64,000 nucleotides of DNA from Colias croceus (lineage: Eukaryota; Arthropoda; Insecta; Lepidoptera; Pieridae), in the NCBI RefSeq assembly GCF_905220415.1, contig NC_059558.1:8630501-8694500 (forward strand), read 5' to 3'. The position numbers and the translations under genes were made by a program. Below, one piece after another: positions 25,901 to 37,900 of the stretch. Each line of letters begins with the position of its first letter. Position 1 is the first letter of the stretch. The notes under the pieces are model-generated. The model was not told the DNA's origin, ran no database searches, and worked only from the letters and a program-made list of their open reading frames with translations.

Positions 25901-28900
25901 TCAAGCTGTATGTAGTTATGTTAGAAATTACTCAAAAATTTTTAAAAAAGTTTGTTTTACTGCAAAGCGTTTGTATATCAAAGAAAAAATACGCGACTCT
26001 GATAATAAAGTTAAAACAGTTTGGTCTATTATTAATGGTGAAATGGGTACAAGCAAATCAAGTAATACCATAAAACTTGTAAATAATGACAGGGTTATTG
26101 ACAAAAGTGCTGATGTTGCGCTTGCTTTTGAAGAATTCTTCAGTAGTGTCCCTGCTACTATTACTAATAGTTTAAATTCGTCTTCAGCACTTGCAGAAAC
26201 CTTTTTGAGGGACCATGTTGCGGGGTGCAGTACATTATTTGAATTACGACACGTAACTGCTAGTGATATTGTTACTGCCTTTAAGACGCTTAATCTAAAA
26301 AATACTTGTGATCTTTGGGGAATGTCCGTAAATTTAGTTAATAATATAATAGAAAATATTGCGAAAAATTTAGCTTTCATATTTAATAAGTGTTGTGACT
26401 ATGGTACATTTCCTAATTTACTAAAGCTTAGTAAAGTTATACCTCTATTTAAGAAGGGCGATCAAGAAGACTGTAACAATTATAGACCTATCTCTATTTT
26501 ACCAACATTAAGTAAGGTATTCGAGAAGTTAATATTAAACCAATTGAGTAGTCATTTTGCATCTAATAATTTACTGCACACCAAACAGTTTGGTTTCACA
26601 AAGGGGCGCTCAACCACAGATGCTGGAGTTGCACTTCTAACACATATTTATAAAGCATGGGAAAACTCAAAAAATGCTCTGGGGATATTTTGTGACCTCT
26701 CCAAGGCATTTGACTGCGTTGAACATTGTACTTTGTTACGTAAACTTAATCACTACGGAATTACAGGAAAAGCCCAGAACCTCATAGCGTCATACCTGCA
26801 TGATAGGATACAGACTGTAGTTGTTAATGGAGAACGTTCTAGCGGTGCGTCAATTAACATTGGTATTCCACAGGGGTCCATTTTAGGTCCCTTCTTGTTC
26901 TTGGTATATATCAATAATCTTCCCTATTATTTGCAGGATAGGTGTGAAATAGTTCTGTTTGCAGATGATACCTCATTAATTTTTAATGTGGATAGGCATG
27001 ACCCAAATGTTGACGAAGTGAACAGTGCTCTTTTACACATATCTGAATGGTTTACTGCCAATAATTTATTATTAAATGCCAAAAAAACCACTTGTGTTGA
27101 ATTTTTACTTCCTAATGTAAAAAAGTTGAACAGAGATATTACCTTGAAAGGGGAGGTATTGCATCCTACTGAGTCTACTGTATTTCTAGGGTTAACATTG
27201 GATGAGAAACTACAGTGGGGAGCCCATGTCAACACCGCTGCAGGTAAGCTCAGTTCAGCTGCATATGCAGTCCGAAAAATAAGGCATCTCACCGATGAAG
27301 ATACGGCTAGATTGGTTTATTTCAGCTACTTTCATAGCATTATGTCCTATGGAATTCTACTGTGGGGCAAGGCTGCAGATATAGAAACTATATTTATCTT
27401 ACAGAAAAGGGCCATTTGCTCTATATATAATTTACGTGCTCGGGACTCACTAAGAGATCATTTTAAGAATACTGGTATCCTTACTGTACCATCACAGTAT
27501 ATATTTAATAATATTTTGCATGTTCACAAAAACGCCGACTTACACACAAGAGTAGGAGATAGACACGATTATGGCACAAGGAACAGGAATAGAATTGAAA
27601 TGCCATTTTTCCGATTAGCTAAAGTTAAAAATTCATTTATGGGTCAAGGTATACGCTTATACAATAGAATTCCTCTCAATATTAAAGAGTTTAGTAGTTC
27701 TAAATTTAAAACTTATATAAAAAATGTACTAGTTCAGAGAGCGTACTACAGTATTCAGGAATATATGGACGATAAAGACCCATGGAGGGTTGTCGCGTAA
27801 AAACCACAGGACAGTTCTTTGGCATATTATGATATATTATGTATAAGTTAGATATAAGTTACATATTATGTAATATTGACATGATTTTAAAAGAGCAACT
27901 ATGGAGTTTCTTGCCGATTCTTCTCCATAGATACTGCTTTCCGAATCGGTGGTAAATGTTAAAATAATTATGTAATGACGATTCGAAAGTGCTACTAAAT
28001 AGTAGTCTAATTGAATAAATGAATGTTTGAGTTTGAGTTTTGAGTTTGTAGGTACTGATGACTTATCTCTAGATATGATTAACCTCACAATATCACAGAC
28101 ACTACCTATCTTGACGCACATTATTAATGTATCTATAAAAAATAGTACATTTCCGGCGATGTGGCAGAGTGCATTGGTGCGACCACTCCCAAAGAAAAAT
28201 AATCCTACATCTGTTAAAGACTTACGGCCTATCAGCATCTTGCCATGTTGCTCCAAAATTCTTGAAAAGATTGTACACAACCAACTTATGGAATATCTTG
28301 AATCCAATAACATACTGCCCGATCTTCAATCTGGTTTCAGAAAGCGAAGAGGTACTGTAACGGCATTGACGGATGTGCTGGATAATATTTTATGCGAACA
28401 GGATAGGCTATTTGACAAGGTTTTGATAACTGTCTCAAATTATTAAGATACGTTTATAGAACACACAAAACACATGTTTCTTAATTTTTTGTAGTTATTC
28501 ATTGAGAAAATGGAAAATAAAAACATGATATTCAAATATGCCGCCAAAACACAATTTTGAAGAATATGGCGGCTCGCGACCATGGTGACGTCACAGCGGC
28601 GTAAACATCAACTTGCTCCTAGTACTTATTGTTCGTTTTTGTTTTAATTATAGTATAATTAAGTTAATCTGTTTAAAAACCAGAAAATGAGTTCTTATAG
28701 GTGTGTAGTTCCTGAAACTAGGTATTTATATGTGCTCCAAAAGATATAAAAATGCGTAGAAAGTGGTTGCAGTTAGCTCGCAGAAATCCAAGTGATATTA
28801 GATATATCAATTAAAACAGTTATATTTTTTTGTGAAGACCACTTCGATGTAAGCATGGTGTTGAATACATTGCAGTTTATTATTATATTATTTATGTATA

Positions 28901-31900
28901 TATGGCAGTTTATTTTATTTGCAATACATAGTATAAATCGTCTCATTACTTACCTGCTTGAGGTAAGATAATGATATTATATATTATAAATTGATGATGA
29001 CGTGTTTGTATTGATATTGAAAATAATCAATACAAACACGTCAATCCTATAAACTGGATGGCTGAAATGAAAAACAAAGAGCTTAGCCTAAAAAACGTAT
29101 ACTTCATAATTATTGTGCTATTGTGATTCATGTTTGTAGGTATATTTAACTAAAAAGGTAATGAATGACGATTGAAATATTAACTTACCTACGTAGCTGT
29201 TTTCACATTTTTCAATTATTGAGGAGCGTAAAAATCTGGGTTGTTTTTAAAGAACATGCCAACCATTATAGCGTCCACTTTAGGTAGATTTCGACTGTCT
29301 GTTTTTTCAAAATTAGGTTCCATGACAAACAAAAATAACACATAAAGCAGAAAACTGATTACAGACACCTCGAATCACAAGAAATAAGTTATACAAGAAA
29401 CAAAACCAAAAGCGAAATTTAGCAACGACGTGAGTAAACGTTGGGATCACTTGTTATTTACGCCGCTGTGACGTCATGACAGATGCAGCCAATCATGGAT
29501 GTTTTCGGTCACGTGGTAATTTTAAAAAATATGATGTTTTTTCTCGACGATTTATAAATAAATAAGTTATTATTTGTATCATTTATTAACTTAAATCGCT
29601 TCAAAAACCTTATATATATATGGATTACACAAAAAAGTAATATATTTTTTATACTGTCAAATAGCCTATTGTGGTAAGGGAACGCTTTTGGTCCTTTTAG
29701 ACTTTACACGTGCTTTTGACACCATAGATACTAACCTACTTTTGTCAAAATTGGTCTATTATGGCTTTAGCCCAGAATCTGTTGCTTGGTTTAAGAGTTA
29801 TCTTGGTGAACGTAGGCAGACTGTGGTGGTCTCTAATAGTGACGGTACTACTTCTCTTTCTCACTGTAGCCCAGTGAAAAGAGGAGTACCTCAGGGTTCT
29901 ATTTTGGGACCTGTATTGTTTGTCTTGTACACTGCTGATATAATATCGAAAATTAAGTACAGCCATTACCACATTTACGCTGATGATGTCCAGTTATATA
30001 CCTCCTTTAAACCTGACAAAACTCACGACTTCATTCAAAAATTGAACGACGATCTCGACAGTATTTCAAAATGGTCAGCGAATAATGCATTAGTACTTAA
30101 TGCAGAAAAAACAAAATTTATGATACTGGGTACTCCTCAAGTTATTAAAAAGGTTGAGCAACAAACGTCGCTGTTGCATAAAAACGGAGTCCCGTTAGAA
30201 CGTGTGCGTGAAGCTCGGAATCTAGGTGTCATTTTCGATGAAGCACTAAGATTCGAAAAATTCATAAATACAACAATCGCAAACTGCTTCTACCGATTAA
30301 AACTATTATACCGAATAAGAAGCTATCTTAATCCTCGTCTGCGTCTGAGACTGTGTGAGTCTTTGGTTCTGTCAAAGCTTAACTATGCGGATGTAATGTA
30401 CGGTCCTCGTCTCCTGTCTCGTACAAAAAGAGCCATACAACGAGTGCAAAACGCCTGCGCTAGGTTCTGTTGGGATATTCCTGCTCGAACACACATTTCA
30501 CCTTACTTGAAAAATGCAAATATCCTCAACATGGACCACCGTAGGCGTTTACATCTTGCATCTCTTCTCTTCGATGTGATTAGTAGCAAAGCCCCAGCGT
30601 ATCTTTATAGTAAGCTGACATGGATGGGAGGTGCGAAGGGCATGGCTACTAGGGCGACCTTCGTCAAGCTGGCAGTACCGAAACACCATACATCCATTTT
30701 TAAAGGTAGTTTTAAATATAATGCGACTAAGTGCTGGAATAATTTACCACCTCCATTGCGAAACTCGAGGACCTTATCAAGTTTTAAACATGGTCTCAAA
30801 AAACAGCTACTTACCGAGTTTCGTAACCAGCCTTAGTCGCATTGTTATTACAGTCGTACCGTGATTGTTGTATTTATTGTTTATTCCTTGTCTATTCTAT
30901 ATGGTAATTCATAATATATGTATAATTGTGTTATTATAATATTACATTTAAATAATTATTATTATTAATTCCTATGTACTCTATTAATTAGTAGATATAT
31001 TTATATATTATACAATATATTTAAGTACACAAAAATTATGGTATTCTGTATTCTATTTAAGTATTATTGTTTCACATCTTTTGACTGGCACTCCAACAAG
31101 GGACTACTGAAAATCAGCGCTTCACAACATAACGTGTAGCACATGCTGAGTAGCTACCCTTTTTGGCACCACACTGATCAGCCGTAAGTACCTACCTTTT
31201 TATTGTTTTTTCTTTTTGATTTTTCGTTTATTTTTGTTATTTTTTTTTTCTGTTTGTATTATGTGGTGCTAAATAAACATTCTTATTCTTATTCTTATTC
31301 TTATTCAATTATTAACATTAAATAAATTTTATAGAATTTTTAAACTAAACATAACATGAAAATTATGATGCTCATACAAACTTACGATAATAATTAAGAA
31401 ATCTGAATAAAGTATAATTTGAAATGTGAATAAGATAGATTTAGAAATAAGGAATATCTTTCACCCATTGTATACAAACGATTTCGAAGAGTTTTTAAAC
31501 TTTTTTTTGCAAAGATATGTCACAGTGAATTGTGGCAGGACACAGCAAGTTTATATAAGAATGATGTTTTACTGAAAGTGATTATACAGGGTGTTATCGT
31601 TAAGTGTGCACAGGCAATTTTTCCGTAAGTATTACAGATAACAAAAAACTTTAAACTGATATCGAAAGTACTTAACCTAATGAGTAAAATGGCCGTAATA
31701 AATTTTTAAAAATAAATCGAGAAATATAAAAAAAAATATCTTTAAGCCCTCCCATACATTACTTGTATGAAATATGAATATCCTATATGAAAGATTTTAG
31801 CTTTCTTTTTCTTTTTTTTGGTTTTCTGCATTTTTCGGGAATTTTCACGAATTTTCCGGATATTTTTCAGGCATTTCCCAGGCATTTTCCGGACATTTCC

Positions 31901-34900
31901 CAGGCATTTTCCGGTTATATTACGGGAATTTCCCAGGCATTTCCCAGGCATTTTCCAGGGATTTTCCAAGGATTTCCCTGGCATTTTCCGGATATTTTCC
32001 AGGCTTTACACAACATTATCCTGGGGATTTTCACGCGAAAATATCCAGAAAATGCGTGAAAATGTCCGGGAAAAGCGTGGAAAATTCCAGGTATATGTCC
32101 GGAAAATGTCTGGGAAATGCCTGGAAAATATCCGGAAAATGCCCGGAAAATTCCCGGAAAATTCGTGCAAATGTCCGGGAAAAGCGTGGAAAATGCCTAG
32201 AAAATCCCCGGAAAATGTCTGGGAAATGTCCGGAAAATGCCTGGGAAATGACTGGAAAATGTAGGAAAATTCGTGAAAATGTCCGGAAATGCCTGGAAAA
32301 TCCCCGGAAAATGCCTGGATAATCCCGGAAAATTCCCGGAAAATATCCGGAGAAAGCGTGGAAAATGCCATTTCAAATTTGCGAAGTAAATAAAGCAGAA
32401 AACCAGAAAAAGAAAAAGAAAGCTAAAATCTTTCATATTAAATGTATATGGGATATTCATATTAAATACAAGTAATGTATGGGAGGGTTTAAAGGTAATT
32501 TTTTTGATATTTCTCGATTTATTTAAAAATTTATTACGTCCATTTTACTCATTAGGTTAAGTACTTTCGATATCAGTTTAAAGTTTTTTGTTATCTGTAA
32601 TACTTACGGAAAAATCGCCTGTGCACACTTAACGATTGCACCCTGTATAATATTAATATTTTTTTATAAAGCACGTCACCTCGTCCTCCCGGTCGGGGCA
32701 GTCGGGGTCGCCGTCGCAGAGCCAGTCGCGCGGCACGCAGCGGCCGGACGCGCAGCGGAACTCGTCGCGCGCGCACGTGCGGGCCGCGCACGCCGCGCCC
32801 TCGTCCGACCGGTCCTCGCAGTCCGAGTCCTGGTCGCACAGCCACACCCACGGCACGCACGCGCCGTTGCCGCACGTGAACTGCAACACGCGCCACGTTA
32901 CAGCGGACAGTACAACGGAGCGAGTGCGGGTGACTGCAAGCGAGGGCTCACGTGCTGCGGCGGGCAGGTGCGCGGCGGGCAGTCCAGCTCGTCGTCCCCG
33001 TCGTGGCAGTCGCTGCGCCCGTTGCAGCGCGCCGCGGCCGCCACGCAGCGCGCCGACACGCCCGCCGTCGCGTTGCCGCGGCACTTCCACTGCGCCGACA
33101 GGCACGTGAACTGCAGCCGCACACACAATACTTACATTCATATTTTTTATGTATTATGTGTAATCATTAAAATCGCATCCGATGAAAATTAGTGTAATTA
33201 TGATAAATAAAGTAAAGTCGACTGTAATGTTAAATGCACTACAAAGAAATGTTTTGTTCAAAACGTTGAATAATATAAAATATGCTTCACAAAGGCACCT
33301 GATCGCAGTCGGTCTCGTCGGAGCCGTCGCCGCACTGCTGCACGCCGTCGCAGATGTGCGCGGGGTGCACGCAGCGCCCGTTGCCGCACTGGAACTGGCC
33401 CGGCGAGCAGCGGAACGGCGGGCACGACGCCGGCTCGTCCGACCCGTCGCCGCAGTCGTCCTGGGGAACGGCACATCACTTATTACACTTGAATCTGATT
33501 AATTCACAACACATATTAAGTTTTTTTTTTTTGGTTGTATTGTTCCTGTAAATAACAATCATTTTACAATCATATAAAAATCGTCAATTTCTAAAATAAG
33601 CATTCTTGTGTCGTGCCGGACAACAGTTTTCGACAAATGTTCACTTGTACATAAATAAAAATTGACAACATTTCATTTTTTATAAGGCCATGAAAGAAAA
33701 ATACCGTTTCTTTATTTTGCTCTTGCGATTACAGAAAAATTATTTTTTCATTTTTTAATCGCATATTTTTTAAGAGAAATTAAATAAAAACGAAAACTTC
33801 GATATTTAGAAAAAGCAAAAAATACATGTATCATAATTTTTGATCCAGTTTTCATTAAAATAAAAAAATAAGTAGTTTAAAATTTTGAAATGTTGTCAAT
33901 TGAAACACAATGCTCACCTGCGTGTCGCAGCGCCACCAGAAGGGGATGCACTTGAGCGCGGCGCGGCACACGAAGTGCGCGGACGTGCAGTTGGGGCGGC
34001 ACGAGCGGCCGTCGGGCTGCAGCGCCCAGTGCTCGGGGCACGCGCACACGGCGCGGGCGCCGGCCCCGTCGGGCCGCAGCAGGCACAGGCCCGAGCAGTT
34101 CAGCCGCTCGCACGCTAGCGTCAGCTCTACAATCACATACAACTTGCTATAAATTTTCATCCTAACGCTATCACACATTAATCGAGTAATGTTTCAACGT
34201 CCCTACTCAAAGTTTTCCGTCGTATAAAAGTTCGTAATAATATTTCTTAAGCTTTATATAAACATTCAATTATTTCAATTATACCACCTCTGTTATAACC
34301 CAATTTTGAAATACGGTTAAAAATGAAATAACAAAAAAATAAGATCCGGCTCGAAGGATCACTACGAATTGCCTCTGCTATAGCTGTTGAATTAGTTTGT
34401 AAGCAATGTTCATAAGTTAAATATATAAGCAAAAATATTTCCACTGATTTTGAAGTTTCGACTTATTCTCAACAACATTGAGAAACAACAATTTCCATAT
34501 AGTAGGTACTTTAACAAACTAAAATATAACATAGATTTACCGGGTACAGGCGGTTGTCTGGCGGGATGCAATATCCGCAAATCCATGGGTTTGTGCACCG
34601 CGTGCACCTCCGTGCGGCATCGCCACGCGCCGCCACTGTGCAGCGGCTCTACTGAACTGTCCTAAAATTATGAAATAAAACCACATGTAGTTGTATCGGT
34701 GTCTATATAGGCGTACGTGTTGCGTTAGTATCCGTGTTTGTATTGGTGTTCTTACATATTTTCTTTTTTTTATTTGTAATTGTATCTGCGTTTACAACTT
34801 TGTCTGCATGTAATTTGTTATCTGTGTGTATAATAACGTTAACCAGTACGCACATTGTAGCGCATGTCGGGCCTGCGGCGGCAGCTCTCGACGGCGCGCG

Positions 34901-37900
34901 TCTCCCAGTCGCTCCAATACACGCGCCCGCCCCACACCGCCACCGCGAACACGTGGTGCAAGCGGAGCCACGGCATGTTCTCTGAAACGGCAGAGTTGGT
35001 AATATTGATTCATGGTTACTTCAAAGTTTTCTTTTATTTTGATTTTGTAATGTTAGTATAGAATACAACACAGAATACAATTTTTGACGAAAGTACTGAT
35101 GGACCCATTACAATCGATAAAGATTAATATTATTTACAGCAATTATAGTCGAGCCAATTTAATAGGCAACATTTGACGTCTATCAATTTTATTTATTTTA
35201 TTTATTTATTTATTTATAACACTTCATTGTACAAAACAGTATAAGAAATGTGGTACAAATTAATGAAGTACAAAAATTTGGCACAAAATTTTATCTTCGA
35301 AGAAAGGTAAAGTGTGTAAAACATCCAAAAAGTGAATTAATCGATATGGAATCAAAGTAAAATCAAATCTTAAAGTTACTTGTATCGGTTATTATTATTA
35401 TAAATATGTAATCGTAATTGAAAAAAAGCAAATGTGCAGTTTTAACAAAACGAAATAATATATTATTCTATGTCGTCGTTACTAGGTTATAGTGCCATAA
35501 ACGGTGACGGTGTCACTGATGTCGCTTTCTTTTTATTGAATCAAAATATTCCGTATGAAAAGTCTGAGAAAATGTGATATTTCAAAATGGTGGCACGTAG
35601 TTCCAGTTTTTACCACCGGGTCAGATAAGTTTGTGGCACTGTACGTGGTCGAATTTTGTTGAACTGTCACATGTTGCCTATTAAAATGGCTCTACTATAA
35701 TAATAACAACTTAATTTATAAAATCGATAGTCAAAGGAATGAACGTCGACTCACTCCTAGAGAAGAGTATCCGCACGTTCTTGCCGTCCAGATCGGCGAC
35801 GGCGATGTAGTCCTCGCGCGCGTCGGCGAAGTAGAGCTCGTCGGAGGCGTGCGAGACGGTGAGCGCGTTGGGCCAGCCGAGCCCCTCGCCGAGCAGCAGC
35901 TCGCGCGCCGAGCCGTCCATGGCGGCGCGCGCGATGTGCGGCCGCGCGCCCCAGTCGGACCAGTAGAGCCGGCCGGCGCGCGGGTGCAGCGCCAGCGCGC
36001 GCGGCTCGCGCAGCCCGCCGCGCACCACCACGCGCCGGTGCCGCCCGTCCCGCCGCGCCGCCTCGATCGTGTCCGTGCCTGCGACCACACCCCCACCCTT
36101 ACTGCGAGTCACATTGCTTACGGGACACAATTGAAAATCATTTCAATCGCATTTAATACTAACTAGCTGTCCCGGAAAACTTCGTACCGCCCAGTCATTT
36201 AATGTGGTGTTACCTTTTAGCTGATCTAATTTAGGTTTTGATGAATATAATACAATGATACAAAATAAATATTAATATGATAGTATTTTTTTAAGATGAA
36301 TAACGCATACAGTAATAGAATAAAAAAATTCAAACACGTTACTTATGTACTTGTTTTTCTCCCGAATACATCTCTCTAGATTTACCAGTATTAAATTAAA
36401 AAGTTTCAGTATAGATTAATAACAGTGTTTATAGAGTGTTACGGTATATAGTGTTAACAGCATAGAGTATAACTGCATAGAGTGTAACTGCATAAAGTGC
36501 ATCGGCATAGAGTGTATTGGCATAGAGTGCATCAGCATAGAGTGCACCGGCATAGAGTGTAACTGCATAGAGTGTAAAGGCATAGAGTGTATCGACAAAG
36601 AGTGTACCGGCATAGAGTGTATCTGCATAGAGTGCATGGGCATAGAGTGCATTGGCATAGAGTGTATCGGCATAGAGTGTACCGGAATAGAGTGTATCGG
36701 CATAGAGTGTACCGGCATAGAGTGTACAGGCATAGAGTGTATCGGCATATACCGCAAACGGTTCAAGCCTAATCCGACTTTCGAAGCTTTAAGGTTACGG
36801 CGCTGAATCCACTTCGGGTAACGAAACGTGTTTCGCGGTTCTACAGAACAACGTCTATGGATAAAACGGACAAATTAAGATTTTTTTTTCTACATTTTTT
36901 TCCAGGATAAAAAGTATCTTATTTTATGCCCAGGATAATAAGGTATTATTATACCAATTTTCATCAAAATCGAACCGTTAGTTTTCACGTTATGTCTTCA
37001 CATACAGACAGACAGACTAAAATTTTTTTAATCACATATTTGGCTTTGGTATCGATCCAGTAACACCCCCTGCTATTTATTTTTTCAATGTACAGAATTG
37101 ACCCTTCTACAGATTTATTATATGTAAAGATATAGATAAAAGTTATAGAAGATCAACACATCATTATAAATGGTTTGTTTTCGCAGAATAAATTACAAAG
37201 CCTTTCCGTTAAAATTTTATAATCATTGAAAGTCACATCTTCTAATTGATTTAACATTACAATTACAACTTCCAAACTATATTGGATTACTGTATATGAT
37301 TATAATAAGTGCAAAAACAAAATTTAAATAAGTCAATTATGTACCTTTATCACACCAGTAAATATTCCCAGCGACCCAATCGACCGCCAATCCATCAGGG
37401 TTCTGCAACGTCGCGCCCGCAACCACTGCGTACTCATCAGACGCCAGCGCGGGCAGGCGAGTGGCCGCATTCGGCGCTATGGGCATCTCTGGAGGAGCGG
37501 ACCGCAGCTCGTCGGGGCGGCACACGCGCTTGATGGAGCTGCCCAGCCGCGTGACGTCACTCCAGTACAGGCAGCCCTGCGACCACTCGGCGTCCAGGGC
37601 GACCGCGTTGGTCAGGTTGTGCACGAGCAGCGACGTGCTCGCCTCGCCCGTGATGTTGTCGGTGTCGTCGCGGATCGCCGTGCGACGGATGTAGTAGCGG
37701 TTCGTGAATATTAGCGATGCTTTTATTGCTACAAACAAAAAATACCATTTTTATAAAACTTTACACAAAGTAAAATCATAATTTCAATACTTCTTTCAAT
37801 GGAAAATTTAAATAGTAAAATACTTTAACTGGTGCGAACAAGTGACAATAATTGAAAAATATTCAATGAATCTATGTTTTATTACGTAGAAGAATTATTA

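Larger units (their letters stand above)
25292..31308 (+). mobile_element. Non-LTR retrotransposon family B, split by two younger insertions
   Basis: Fragments 25292..25908, 28048..28404 and 29670..31308 join in frame into one LINE ORF2. The left part has APRKNIYIKLKQPPWLTYNI and ALKSLKSQAV; the middle begins GTDDLSLDMINLT and reaches RPISILPCCSKILEKIVHNQ; the right part has LVLLDFTRAFDTID, GVPQGSILGPVLF and HIYADDVQLY (catalytic YADD), then stop at 30834. The 3' end has a (TTATTC)n tail at about 31276..31305. The 5' endonuclease is missing. It lies in the 7.4 kb LRP1 intron between exons 38 and 39. Confidence 0.88.

Noticed and set aside
36416..36766. Open frame with repeated HSMP units on the - strand
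   Set aside because: Direct translation of the 15-base minisatellite; length divisible by three keeps it open.
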